From positions 16,928 to 65,721 of the forward strand of contig NZ_NOXT01000112.1 of assembly GCF_002251755.1 (NCBI RefSeq): a stretch of DNA of 48,794 nt, given 5' to 3'. Both the position numbers and the translations under genes were made by a program. The stretch is from Sandarakinorhabdus cyanobacteriorum. GTDB taxonomy: Bacteria; Pseudomonadota; Alphaproteobacteria; Sphingomonadales; Sphingomonadaceae. The notes under the pieces are model-generated. The model was not told where the DNA came from, ran no database searches, and saw only the letters and a list, made by a program, of their open reading frames with translations. Numbering within the stretch: position 1 is the stretch's first letter; the number at the start of each line of letters is the position of its first letter. Shown here piece after piece: positions 7,598 through 18,710 of the stretch.

Positions 7598-9883
7598 GTG
7601 CAGACAAAGGAGCTTCGCCTCGCGCTGGTCTGTTATGGCGGGGTAAGTCTCGCCGTCTACATGCACGGCCTCACCAAGGAGGTCTGGAAACTTGCCCGCG
7701 CCTCGATGCGGCGGCAGGCACCCGCCGGCACCGAACTGCCGCCGGCGCGCGACAGCGAGATTGTCTACCAGGCGCTGCTCGACACGCTGCCCGGCCTTGA
7801 TTTGCGGGTGGTGTGCGACATCGTTGCCGGTGCGTCGGCGGGCGGCATCAACGGCGTGCTGCTGGCCCGGGCGCTGGTGGAGGGCCATGATCTGGATGCC
7901 ATCCGCAGCCTGTGGCTGGACGGGGCCGACAGTGATGCGCTGCTCGACAAGGCGGCGGCGTCGCGGTCGCTGTCGAAACTGTGGGCGATCCCGCTGGTGT
8001 GGTGGGTGCGCCGGCGCGGGCTGGAGGCGGAGGACAAGGCCGAAGTTGCCGCGCATGGCGAAGTGAAGCGCAAGCTGTCCCGCTTCATGCGCAGCCGCTG
8101 GTTCAAGCCGCCCTTTTCCGGCGCTGCCTTTTCCGGGCTGCTGGCCGATGCCTTTGCCGCGATGGCGGCCGGCGAGCGCACGCCGCCGCTGGTGCCGCGC
8201 CTGCACCCGTTCGATCTGTTCGTCACCGTCACTGATTATCATGGCGCGCCGCGGCTGCTGCGGCTGAACACGCCGGCCGAAGTGACCGAGCCCGAACATC
8301 GGCTGGTGATCGGTTTCACCTGCCCCGGCGATGGCGCGCAGCGGCATCTGGGCGCAACCCCCGATCTGGTGTTTGCGGCGCGGGCGACGGCGAGCTTTCC
8401 CGGTGCCTTCCCGCCGGCGCGGATCAGCGAGATCGACACGCTGCTGGCCAGCCGCGGCGAGGACTGGCCGGAGCGGCAGGCCTTCATCGACAAGATCCTG
8501 CCCGGGCGCGCCCACCCGGAAAGCGTCGACCTGATCGATGGCGCGGTGCTCGACAATCGGCCCTTTGGCCCGGCGCTGGCCGTGCTCGGCATGCGGCCGG
8601 CGCACCGCGAGGTGGATCGGCGCTTCGTCTATCTCGATCCCAAGCCCGGCATGCGGCCGGCCGACATGGCCAGCACCACGCCGCCGGGCTTTTTCGCCAC
8701 CATCCTGCGTTCCCTCGCCGATATCCCGCGCCAGCAGCCGATCCGCGACAGCCTGGGCGCCATCGAGGCGATTTCCACCCGCGCCCGCCGTCTGCGCCAC
8801 ATCGTGATCGGCATGATGCCCCAGGTGGACGCCGCCATCGAGGCCGCCATCGGCATGCGCTTGCTGCTGTTCTCGCCCAACCTGGAGCGGCTGGCCGCCT
8901 GGCGCAGCAAGATGAACAGCGAGGCGGCCCGCCAGACGGGCTTTGCCTATGGCGCCTATGGCCGGCTGAAATTCGGCATGGTGGTGGAGCGGCTGGCGAC
9001 ACGCATCGCGGCACTGGGCGGGCAGGATGCCGCCGCGGTGCGCGCCAGCTTGTGGCGGCACCTGACCAGCGCCGGCATCAACCGCCCGGAAGCGGCGCTC
9101 ACCAAGGCCGGTGCCGCATCCGCCTTCGTGCTGTTCCTGCGCCAGTTTGACGTCGATTTCCGCATCCGCCGGCTGCGCTTCCTGATCCGGCGGGTCAACA
9201 TGGCGATGACCGGCGCCGATGATGCGACGGCGGCGGCGCTGGGCAAGGTGAAGGCCGGACTCTATGCCATTCTCGCCCCGCATCTCACCTGCTGGCCGAC
9301 AGGCGGACAGGCCGCCGCCGGCAACGCCATCGCCGATCCGGAGGCCGCGTTGCAGGCCATGGCGACGGCGCTCGACCTCAAGAGCCTTGATGCCCGCTCG
9401 GACCAGGCGCTCATCGATCTGCTCGCCGCCGGGCTACCGCGCCGGGTGCGGCGCGAACTGGTGGCGGCCTATCTGGGCTTTCCCTTCTTCGATATCGCCA
9501 TCCTGCCGCTGATCGCCGATGGCAATGCCGACGAGCTGGACGAAATCAAGGTCGATCGCATCAGCCCGGATGATTGCGTGGCGCTGGCAAAAGCGGGTGG
9601 GCAGCGACTGAAGGGATCATTGTTCAACTCGTTCGGCGCCTTCTTCAGCCGGAGCTACCGTGAGCATGACTATCTATGGGGCCGCCTGCATGGGGCCGAA
9701 CGGCTGATCGAGTTGGTGGTCTCCAGCCTGCCGACGGCGCAGCGGCCCGATGCCGCCACCCTGCACACGATCAAGGCCATGACCTTCCGCGCCATGATCG
9801 ATGCGGAACGCCCACATCTTGCGACCGTCAGCGATCAGATCGACGCCATCGCTGCGGCCTGCGCAGCGATGGCGTCCGATTGA
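7598..9883 (+). CDS. Patatin-like phospholipase with C-terminal extension (DUF3376-type)
   Basis: Large patatin-related protein of 761 residues, probably a lipid acyl hydrolase using a Ser-Asp dyad. The oxyanion loop is GGVS (residues 14-17), the nucleophile is Ser80 in GASAGG and the catalytic Asp is Asp314 in DGAVLDNRPF. The region after residue 350 resembles the long C-terminal half of the bacterial patatin-like family that carries DUF3376. No signal peptide or membrane segment is evident, so it is probably cytosolic or peripheral. The start is GTG, chosen because GAAAGGAG lies six bases upstream and because 22 further in-frame upstream residues have no such site. It converges on the PEP-CTERM gene with a 4-bp gap. 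Substrate unknown. Confidence 0.88.
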   Translation: MQTKELRLALVCYGGVSLAVYMHGLTKEVWKLARASMRRQAPAGTELPPARDSEIVYQALLDTLPGLDLRVVCDIVAGASAGGINGVLLARALVEGHDLDAIRSLWLDGADSDALLDKAAASRSLSKLWAIPLVWWVRRRGLEAEDKAEVAAHGEVKRKLSRFMRSRWFKPPFSGAAFSGLLADAFAAMAAGERTPPLVPRLHPFDLFVTVTDYHGAPRLLRLNTPAEVTEPEHRLVIGFTCPGDGAQRHLGATPDLVFAARATASFPGAFPPARISEIDTLLASRGEDWPERQAFIDKILPGRAHPESVDLIDGAVLDNRPFGPALAVLGMRPAHREVDRRFVYLDPKPGMRPADMASTTPPGFFATILRSLADIPRQQPIRDSLGAIEAISTRARRLRHIVIGMMPQVDAAIEAAIGMRLLLFSPNLERLAAWRSKMNSEAARQTGFAYGAYGRLKFGMVVERLATRIAALGGQDAAAVRASLWRHLTSAGINRPEAALTKAGAASAFVLFLRQFDVDFRIRRLRFLIRRVNMAMTGADDATAAALGKVKAGLYAILAPHLTCWPTGGQAAAGNAIADPEAALQAMATALDLKSLDARSDQALIDLLAAGLPRRVRRELVAAYLGFPFFDIAILPLIADGNADELDEIKVDRISPDDCVALAKAGGQRLKGSLFNSFGAFFSRSYREHDYLWGRLHGAERLIELVVSSLPTAQRPDAATLHTIKAMTFRAMIDAERPHLATVSDQIDAIAAACAAMASD

Positions 9884-9887
9884 TCGT

Positions 9888-10526
9888 TCAGGCCGCAACC
9901 ATACGGCGACGGCGCATGGTGGCACCCACCAGGCCAAAGCCGGCGATCAGCATCGCCCAGCTTTGCGGTTCCGGAACAGCATTGACGCCAATGGTGAAAC
10001 CATGCCAATTGTCAAAGGTATCCGTGAAGCTGAGCGACGTCACCGTGCCGGCGAACTTGAGCACCCCATGCACCTCGCCGAGGCCGAGAAAGCCCGTGCT
10101 GGTGCCATTGACCAAAAAGTCCCCGCTGCCCCAGAAACCAGGCCCCTTGCTGAACACAGTAAACGGCCGGTCGAATGTGACATCAACGCCGTTCCAGCTC
10201 GTAAACGCCATGAACACATCGGTCACCGGCTTGGCAAAGGTGATTGTCTTGGTGCCACCGTCGACAAGCCCGATGAGATCGGTGCCGACCGGGCGGTTTA
10301 CGAGGTTTTGCGTATAGCCGGTCGGCTTCCAATAATCGATGGGATCGTTCCCGAGCTGCACGAAATCGTGCGAGCCATCATAACGCACGTCCACGCCACC
10401 GACAGTGCCGGTCACGGCAGTGAATGTCGGTCGTTGCGACCAATCTGCCCACAAAACATGGGTAGCCTGCACGTTGGCGGCGCTGGCTACCATGGCTGAA
10501 GCGGCCACAAACATGTGCAACTTCAT
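9888..10526 (-). CDS. PEPxxWA-CTERM sorting-signal secreted protein
   Basis: Exported protein of 212 residues. The N-terminal signal peptide ends near residue 21 (SAANVQA). The body is rich in Gly, Thr, Asp and aromatic residues, as in beta-rich surface proteins. The C-terminal 28 residues form a sorting tag: PEPQSWAM, a hydrophobic segment (LIAGFGLVGATM), then four arginines. Such tags are recognised by exosortase-type enzymes, none of which is encoded in this window. Start chosen at MKLHMF because a GAGGAG site lies just upstream; 20 further in-frame upstream residues are basic and would spoil the signal peptide. The 141-bp gap upstream is unusually AT-rich and probably holds its promoter. 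Role of the mature protein unknown. Confidence 0.85.
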   Translation of the reverse strand: MKLHMFVAASAMVASAANVQATHVLWADWSQRPTFTAVTGTVGGVDVRYDGSHDFVQLGNDPIDYWKPTGYTQNLVNRPVGTDLIGLVDGGTKTITFAKPVTDVFMAFTSWNGVDVTFDRPFTVFSKGPGFWGSGDFLVNGTSTGFLGLGEVHGVLKFAGTVTSLSFTDTFDNWHGFTIGVNAVPEPQSWAMLIAGFGLVGATMRRRRMVAA

Positions 10527-10667
10527 TTCAATTACTCCTCTAAAGCCGAACCCCAACCGGTTCTTCGATTTGTATGCAAAGAGCATGCCATGCGGTTAAG
10601 GCTCTGAAAACAAATGATATCGAAAAAAGCTCGTCGGCGATTGTGTAAATTAATTCGACACTTTTGC

Positions 10668-11411
10668 TTATGTTTGTGCCGGTTGGGCCTTCGTGGCCGG
10701 CCGATACCGCCGCAGATAATGAACGATGATCGCCAGGCCAAACAGCGTCGGGATCGCCCAGATCGCCGGGTTGAAGGCATGTTTGGGGAACATCTCGATC
10801 AGCCCGACCGACAGGAAGGCCGTGTAGGCCGCGATCCCGGTCGCCACCATCGCCTTGAAATGTTCCGGAATATAGGCGCGAGGATTGGCTGGCGTGCTGA
10901 AGGTATAGCGGAAATAGGTGGTTGACGTGCCAAAGCCGAGCAGCGCCACCATCACCATCAAAATCGGCTCCATCACCAAGCCATTGCGGTTCAGCAGATA
11001 CAGCCCATGGGCCAGGCAGACACCAGCCGCCAGCATGGTGCCGCCCTGCACCGCCAGCATCGACCAATGCCGGTTGCCGGGATGGTTGCGGCGGTTGCTG
11101 ACCATGACCAGGCCATAGCGCGTCATCGACATGGCCAGCAGGCCGAGATAGACCATCATGGTGCCGAACATGCCGCGATAGAGCACCGCGTCGGTCAATT
11201 GCGGGTGCATCGCCAGCGGCCAGACCAGCGACAGGCCGCCCATGCCCAGCGCCTGGGCCGCTGCCGTGTAGATCGCAGCCGAGAAGACAAAGCCCCACCA
11301 GCGGTGCGCCGGCCCGCCCTTGCGCGTCAGCACCGCCCCCCAGAAGGAGGTCAGCGCCACCACACCAGCGCCGATGTGGATGGCCAGAAACAGGTTGAAC
11401 AGCCAGGGCAT
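10668..11411 (-). CDS. Multi-pass membrane protein of unknown function (DUF2306-like)
   Basis: About 247 residues with six or seven predicted hydrophobic segments. The first starts at the N-terminus (MPWLFNLFLAIHIGAGVVAL). Conserved-looking His residues occur early (AIHIGAG, GPAHRWWG) and in the middle (HPQL, HWSMLAVQGG). The arrangement resembles DUF2306-type membrane proteins, but this is a recollection rather than a search. The start codon lies inside a 13-bp tandem duplication and has no obvious ribosome binding site. The in-frame upstream extension is low-complexity and rejected. Confidence 0.65.
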   Translation of the reverse strand: MPWLFNLFLAIHIGAGVVALTSFWGAVLTRKGGPAHRWWGFVFSAAIYTAAAQALGMGGLSLVWPLAMHPQLTDAVLYRGMFGTMMVYLGLLAMSMTRYGLVMVSNRRNHPGNRHWSMLAVQGGTMLAAGVCLAHGLYLLNRNGLVMEPILMVMVALLGFGTSTTYFRYTFSTPANPRAYIPEHFKAMVATGIAAYTAFLSVGLIEMFPKHAFNPAIWAIPTLFGLAIIVHYLRRYRPATKAQPAQT

Positions 11412-11431
11412 GAGATCAGGGCATGAGATCG
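11406..11431. repeat. 13-bp tandem duplication over a start codon
   Basis: Two adjacent copies of GGGCATGAGATC plus one base (A in the first, G in the second). On the minus strand the inner copy supplies the start codon of the membrane protein gene, ATGCCCTGG. The outer copy gives ATGCCCTGA, a start directly followed by a stop two codons later, in a different frame. Confidence 0.85.
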
Positions 11432-11717
11432 GGTCTGGGCCTCGCGGATGCTGTGCCCCCTTGGCCATAACGCAGGCGCGAGGGCAAGTGGGCTGTGGAG
11501 CTTTGGCAAATGTTGGCGGCGCAGCGGCAACGGGATCAACCCTGTGCCTTGGCTGGGCAAAGCCCCCTTTTCCGGACCGGCTTCGCCGTCGCTCGACCGC
11601 TCCCCGCGAATGAGCGGTGATTGGGGCAACCACGGCACTGACGGGTTCAGCGTCCTCGACCCTGGCTCCTGCAGGCGCCTCTTGCCACTGCACCACAAGC
11701 GGCCGCATGATCACGGC
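11412..11717. other. Divergent intergenic region without a recognised gene
   Basis: About 306 bp between two divergently transcribed membrane protein genes. Frames crossing it read as low-complexity sequence without ribosome binding sites. Presumably it carries both promoters, but no convincing -35/-10 pair was found on either strand. Confidence 0.4.
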
Positions 11718-12098
11718 ATGGCCGCCCTCGCCCTTGGCATGCGCTATTTCATCGGCGTGTTTGCGCTGGGGTTCCTGCTGGGCACCGTGAGCACCCTGTG
11801 GCTGGCGCCTGTGGTGGGCGACGTGTTGGCGGTGGCCATCGAGTTGCCGATGATGCTGGCGTTCAGCTGGTTGTGGTGCCGGCGGCTGTTGGCGGGACGG
11901 TCGCTGGCCATGGGCGGCCGGGCCATCATCGGCGGCACGGCTTTTCTGTGGCTGATGCTGGCTGAACTGAGCCTGTCGCTGGCCTTTGGTGGCACGCTGG
12001 CAACGCATCTGGCGGCGCTGCTGGCGCCGGCGGGTTTGCTGGGGCTGGCCGGGCAATTGCTGTTTGCCGCCCTGCCCCTCATCCCAAAGGCCAAATAG
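11718..12098 (+). CDS. Small membrane protein of unknown function
   Basis: 126 residues with about four hydrophobic segments (for example RYFIGVFALGFLLGTVSTL and MRYFIG-like N-terminus, then LAVAIELPMMLAFSWLW). The ATG at MAALALG was chosen; a second in-frame ATG seven codons later (MRYFIG) is equally possible. The C-terminus ends in PKAK. No family recognised. It lies 112 bp upstream of atpH on the same strand, with a possible promoter between. Confidence 0.6.
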   Translation: MAALALGMRYFIGVFALGFLLGTVSTLWLAPVVGDVLAVAIELPMMLAFSWLWCRRLLAGRSLAMGGRAIIGGTAFLWLMLAELSLSLAFGGTLATHLAALLAPAGLLGLAGQLLFAALPLIPKAK

Positions 12099-12111
12099 CG
12101 CCAATGCTGCC

Positions 12112-12140
12112 TTGCAACATTGCGGGGGCCATGCTAGCCG
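12112..12140 (+). promoter_or_regulatory. Candidate promoter of the atp operon
   Basis: TTGCAA, a 17-bp spacer and TAGCCG. The -35 is reasonable and the -10 is weak. It lies about 70 bp before the proposed atpH start, in the only non-coding gap upstream of the operon. Confidence 0.3.
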
Positions 12141-12210
12141 CGCCGCGCAGACGGTGGACTTCGTTCGCCGGGCCTTTTTGTCATATCCGATTCAAAGCGG
12201 GGCACCAGCC

Positions 12211-12771
12211 TTGGACGCTCAGATTTCTCACCAAGTGGCCACCGGCCTTTCCGGCCGCTATGCCCGCGCGCTCTTCGATCTGGCCATCGAGGGCAAGGCG
12301 CTTGCCGCCGTCGAATCCAGCCTGAACGCGCTCAGCGAGGCGCTGGCCGAATCGGCTGATCTGAAGACGCTGATCAGCAGCCCGCTGGTCGGCCGCGGCG
12401 CTGCCGGTGCCGCCATCAAGGGTGTGGCCGCCGGCCTGAATGTCGATGGCCTGACGCAGAATTTCCTCGGCGTGCTGGCCGCCAACCGCCGCCTGGCTCT
12501 GCTGCCGGCGGTGATCCGCGATTTTGCCGCACTGAACGCCGCCCGCAAGGGTGAGGTGACCGCCAACGTGACCGCCGCCCACAAGCTGTCGGCGGCGCAG
12601 CAGAAGGCGCTGGCCGCCAAGCTGAAGGCCGGCATCGGCCGCGATGTGGCGCTGAATGTGACTGTTGATCCGGCGATCCTGGGCGGCCTGGTGGTGCGCG
12701 TGGGCAGCCGCATGATCGATTCCTCGTTGAAGACCCGGCTCGAGAATCTCGGCCAGGCGCTGAAAGCTTAA
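12211..12771 (+). CDS. atpH: ATP synthase F1 subunit delta
   Basis: Peripheral-stalk subunit linking F1 to F0 in the inner membrane. The 186 residues show the delta/OSCP pattern: GRYARALFDLA near the N-terminus and LGGLVVRVGSRMIDSSLKTRL at the C-terminus. The start is placed at a TTG (LDAQISHQ), which gives the usual family length; the frame continues upstream for 75 more codons without family similarity. First gene of atpHAGDC. No F0 genes are present nearby, as is usual in alphaproteobacteria. Confidence 0.92.
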   Translation: MDAQISHQVATGLSGRYARALFDLAIEGKALAAVESSLNALSEALAESADLKTLISSPLVGRGAAGAAIKGVAAGLNVDGLTQNFLGVLAANRRLALLPAVIRDFAALNAARKGEVTANVTAAHKLSAAQQKALAAKLKAGIGRDVALNVTVDPAILGGLVVRVGSRMIDSSLKTRLENLGQALKA

Positions 12772-14316
<1,545 letters not shown>

Positions 14317-14328
14317 AACGGATCAGTC

Positions 14329-14353
14329 ACGCCGCCGGCCTGACCGGCGGCGT
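14329..14353 (+). other. Intercistronic hairpin between atpA and atpG
   Basis: ACGCCGCCGG-CCTGA-CCGGCGGCGT, a perfect 10-bp stem with a 5-nt loop, starting 12 bases after the atpA stop. There is no T-tract. It could stabilise the upstream mRNA segment and help set the 3:1 alpha-to-gamma ratio. Confidence 0.55.
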
Positions 14354-14380
14354 TGACCGCAAAGGAAGACAGACAGGCCA

Positions 14381-15256
14381 ATGCCCAGTCTCAAGTCTCT
14401 GAAAAATCGCATCACCTCGGTGAAATCGACTCAGAAGATCACCAAGGCGATGAAGATGGTGGCCGCCGCCAAGCTGCGCCGCGCCCAGGAAGCCGCCGAG
14501 GCTGCCCGCCCCTATTCGGAGCGGATGGCCGCCGTGATGGCGAGCCTGGCGTCGAAGGTCAGCGTTGGCCCGGAAAGCCCGCGCCTCCTGGCCGGCACCG
14601 GCAAGGACCAGGTGCATCTGCTGGTCATCTGCTCGTCGGAACGTGGCCTTGCCGGTGGTTTCAACAGCAACATCGCCAAGCTGGCCCGCCGCACGATGGA
14701 AGAGCTGCTGGGCCAGGGCAAGACGGTGAAGCTGCTGTTTGTCGGCAAGAAGGCGCGCGCGCCCTTTGCCCGCACCCACAAGGAGCTGATCATCGACACG
14801 GTGGACATGAGCCACATCAAGAATGTCGCCTTTGCCGATGCCAAGGCGGTGGCCGAGGATGTGGTTGCCCGCTTTGAGGCCGGCGAATTCGATGTCGCTC
14901 ACCTGTTTTTCTCCACCTTCCGTTCGGCCCTGAACCAGGAGCCGACCCGGCTGCAGATCATCCCGGCCGCCCTTCCGGCGGGCGATGCCGCCGGCACCGA
15001 TGCGTCGGTGGAATATGAACCGGGCGAAGAGGCGATCCTTGCCGATCTGCTGCCCAAGAATCTTGCCGTGCAGGTGTTCCGCGCCTTGCTGGAAAATGCC
15101 GCGTCCGAACAGGGCAGCCGCATGACCGCGATGGACAACGCCACCCGCAACGCCGGCGACATGATCAACAAGCTGACCATCACCTACAACCGCACGAGAC
15201 AGGCCGCGATCACCAAGGAACTGATCGAGATCATCTCGGGCGCCGAAGCGCTGTAA
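14381..15256 (+). CDS. atpG: ATP synthase F1 subunit gamma
   Basis: Central rotor shaft of F1, 291 residues. The N-terminal helix is typical ([20 protein letters not shown]) and the C-terminal helix ([19 protein letters not shown]) forms the other strand of the coiled coil. The central Rossmann-like part carries the usual [12 protein letters not shown]-type stretch, here [16 protein letters not shown]. Spacing to atpD is 12 bp. Confidence 0.97.
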   Translation: MPSLKSLKNRITSVKSTQKITKAMKMVAAAKLRRAQEAAEAARPYSERMAAVMASLASKVSVGPESPRLLAGTGKDQVHLLVICSSERGLAGGFNSNIAKLARRTMEELLGQGKTVKLLFVGKKARAPFARTHKELIIDTVDMSHIKNVAFADAKAVAEDVVARFEAGEFDVAHLFFSTFRSALNQEPTRLQIIPAALPAGDAAGTDASVEYEPGEEAILADLLPKNLAVQVFRALLENAASEQGSRMTAMDNATRNAGDMINKLTITYNRTRQAAITKELIEIISGAEAL

Positions 15257-16717
<1,461 letters not shown>

Positions 16718-16727
16718 CCCTCACCCT

Positions 16728-16769
16728 CCCACCGCCGTGCGGTGGGTCCCTCCCTCTCCCCCACGGGGA
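16728..16769. repeat. REP-like double hairpin between atpD and atpC
   Basis: First stem CCCACCGC-CGT-GCGGTGGG (perfect 8 bp), then a second stem TCCCC-CAC-GGGGA. The flanks are C/T-rich (CCCTCACCCT, CCCTCCCTCT), giving the look of a mobile extragenic palindromic unit inserted into the 71-bp operon gap. It starts 10 bases after the atpD stop and ends just before the atpC ribosome binding site AAGAGGAAG. Confidence 0.6.
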
Positions 16770-16788
16770 AGGGGCCAAGAGGAAGACC

Positions 16789-17166
16789 ATGGCTGAACTG
16801 CTCGATTTCGAACTCGTCTCGCCGGAACGCCGCCTGGCCCGCGCCAAGGTGGCCATGGTGGTCATGCCCGGCACCGAAGGCGATTTTGGTGTGCTGCCCG
16901 GCCACGCGCCGATGATGAGCACCATCCGCCCCGGCGCCATCCACATCCATGAAACCGATGGTGGCCCGGCCACGCAGCGGTTTTTCATCGATGGCGGCTT
17001 TGCCGAGGTGACCGAAACCGGCCTGACCATCCTGGCCGAACAGGCGACCCCGGTGGCCGAGATCGATGTGGCCGCCGTGGCCACCCAGCTCGCTGCGGCG
17101 CGCAGCGCTGGCGACGAGGCGGCCGTCGCCCGGCTGGAAGCCATGCAGGCCGCCGCCACCAACTGA
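16789..17166 (+). CDS. atpC: ATP synthase F1 subunit epsilon
   Basis: Small rotor subunit, 125 residues. The N-terminal beta-sandwich is clear (FELVSPERRL, GTEGDFGVLPGHAPM). The C-terminal part is an Ala-rich helix (AVATQLAAARSAGDEAAVAR), shorter than in E. coli. Last gene of the operon, followed by an intrinsic terminator. Confidence 0.95.
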   Translation: MAELLDFELVSPERRLARAKVAMVVMPGTEGDFGVLPGHAPMMSTIRPGAIHIHETDGGPATQRFFIDGGFAEVTETGLTILAEQATPVAEIDVAAVATQLAAARSAGDEAAVARLEAMQAAATN

Positions 17167-17190
17167 TCGGCCGATCACGGCGTGAAACAC

Positions 17191-17222
17191 ACCCCGCCCC
17201 GGGCAACCGCGGCGGGGTTTTT
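17191..17222 (+). terminator. Intrinsic terminator of the atp operon
   Basis: Stem ACCCCGCC / GGCGGGGT with a 12-nt loop, directly followed by a run of five T, located 25 bases after the atpC stop. This is the clearest plus-strand terminator in the window. Confidence 0.85.
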
Positions 17223-17344
17223 CTTTGGCCTTCAGGCGCAGGGCCGTTCACCATCAGCACAGCTGTGGATCGCCATCCTTTCACGGTTCCCCCCGGCCTC
17301 GAAACCGCCTAAACTCGTGGCCTGAAATACTGGAGCCCTCGGTG

Positions 17345-17809
17345 ATGCGCCTGCCCTTCGCCCTTTTGCTGATGACTGCTGCTCCGGCACTGGCGCAGAT
17401 ACCCGCCAATCCGACCACGGCGCCGCCGCGACCCTCCATCCTGAAGCCGGCCGACATCCCAACCGGCGACGGCACCCAGCCCCGGCAGCGACTGGTGACG
17501 GTGTTCGGCAACGAAGCCTGCCCCAAGCCGCGCTCCGCCGATGAAGTGGTGGTGTGCGCCCGCCTGCCCGAATCGGAAGTCTATCGCATTCCCGAGCCGC
17601 TGCGCCGGGCCGAGAACCGCCAGAGCGTGCTGACCCAGAATCGCGCCCTGCTGCTGGGCGATGGCGCCGGTGGCGCGGGGGGCAGCATCGGCAGTTGCAG
17701 CGCCGTGGGCGCCGCCGGCTTCACCGGTTGCGACCGCAAGCAGATCGAGGCCTGGGCCCAGGATCGCACCAACCGCATGGGCTACAACGAACCCACGCCC
17801 AAGCCCTGA
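17345..17809 (+). CDS. Small secreted protein with four cysteines, function unknown
   Basis: 154 residues. The signal peptide MRLPFALLLMTAAPALA predicts periplasmic export. The mature part begins with a Pro-rich segment. It contains four Cys (59, 71, 118, 129) that could form two disulfides, and a Gly/Ala-rich stretch (LGDGAGGAGGSIG) before the last pair. No enzymatic motif is visible. ATG chosen for the signal peptide. It lies after the atp terminator, so it should have its own promoter. Confidence 0.7.
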   Translation: MRLPFALLLMTAAPALAQIPANPTTAPPRPSILKPADIPTGDGTQPRQRLVTVFGNEACPKPRSADEVVVCARLPESEVYRIPEPLRRAENRQSVLTQNRALLLGDGAGGAGGSIGSCSAVGAAGFTGCDRKQIEAWAQDRTNRMGYNEPTPKP

Positions 17810-17816
17810 TCACGGC

Positions 17817-17915
17817 CTATTTGCCGTTTTTCTTCTTCTGGTTGGCGGCATAAAGCGCAATCGCCACGCCGATCAGGCTGATGAACACCGCGCCAAGCGC
17901 AATCCAGACGGCCAT
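17817..17915 (-). CDS. 32-residue single-span membrane protein
   Basis: Very short gene whose product is one hydrophobic helix of about 23 residues (starting MAVWIALGAVFISLIGVAIA) followed by a lysine-rich tail (NQKKKNGK). The ATG has a good Shine-Dalgarno sequence (GGGAGA) about seven bases upstream, and the frame closes with TAG. The positively charged C-terminus predicts an N-out/C-in orientation. It lies alone between a convergent secreted-protein gene and the lipoprotein gene. No family recognised; ribosome-site quality, hydrophobic helix and basic tail support it as real. Confidence 0.6.
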   Translation of the reverse strand: MAVWIALGAVFISLIGVAIALYAANQKKKNGK

Positions 17916-18029
17916 GCTCCAATCTCCCTTGGCCCATCGCTAGCGGCTGGGCCCGAAATGACAATGGGGCGCATCGCGCAGCAGCGACACGCCCCATGAT
18001 GTCTGGCCAACGCCTGGCCGGCGCCGGGA

Positions 18030-18710
18030 TCAGCGCAGCGGCTTCACCGTCGGTGCCACGGCGGGCTTGGCCGGATCAAAGCGCACGCGCACGGTTTCAC
18101 CGCTGTTGCCGGGGAAATTGGTGAAGATCGCCGTCACCAGGTTGGGCACCAGCTTGGTCAGATTGTTGCTGCTGCTCACGGTTTCGGCGCGGCCTTCAAA
18201 CACGCTCTGCTTGTCGGCCGTGCGGTTGATGCGCATGGCCAGCGTGGTGTTGTATTGGGTCATGCTGTAGACATCATTGTTGCCCCAGCCGCCCCAACCA
18301 CCAAAGCCCGGACCCCAGGCACCCCAGCCACCCCAGCCGGCGCCCCAATAGGGGCCCCAGCCCCAGCCGCCCCAGCCGGCACCAAAGCCGATGCCGGGCC
18401 GGCTCTGCACCTTCTCGCGCGGGGCGGTGATATGATAATCCAGCTGCACCACCAGCGCGGCGGTGGCCGGGCTGGCCGCTTCCTGGAAACCGGCGGCAAT
18501 CAGCTTCTGCTTGACCAGATTGGCATAGGTGGCGAATTCCAGCCCGCCTTCCAGCGCCTTGTCGCGCGGTTCGATCACAAAGCTGTTGCCGTGGGCGGCC
18601 GGCAGTTGTTGGAACCGCGCCACGCGGGCTTCAAAACCGGTGGTGCAGGCCGAGAGCGCCAGCGCCGCTGCCAGCGGCAACAGGATACGGGCAGGTGCGG
18701 TGGTGATCAT
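18030..18710 (-). CDS. DUF4136-type lipoprotein with Gly/Trp-rich insert
   Basis: 226 residues. The signal sequence ends in a lipobox (LSAC, Cys22), so the mature protein is probably a lipid-anchored periplasmic or outer-membrane protein. The folded part resembles DUF4136 (FVIEPRDKALEGGLEF, then ALVVQLDYHIT, and AMRINRT). About 40 residues in the middle are almost only Gly, Trp, Ala, Pro, Phe and Tyr (for example GWGGWGWGPYWGAG). ATG chosen at MITTAPARIL because it gives the lipobox at the right distance. Function unknown. Confidence 0.8.
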   Translation of the reverse strand: MITTAPARILLPLAAALALSACTTGFEARVARFQQLPAAHGNSFVIEPRDKALEGGLEFATYANLVKQKLIAAGFQEAASPATAALVVQLDYHITAPREKVQSRPGIGFGAGWGGWGWGPYWGAGWGGWGAWGPGFGGWGGWGNNDVYSMTQYNTTLAMRINRTADKQSVFEGRAETVSSSNNLTKLVPNLVTAIFTNFPGNSGETVRVRFDPAKPAVAPTVKPLR

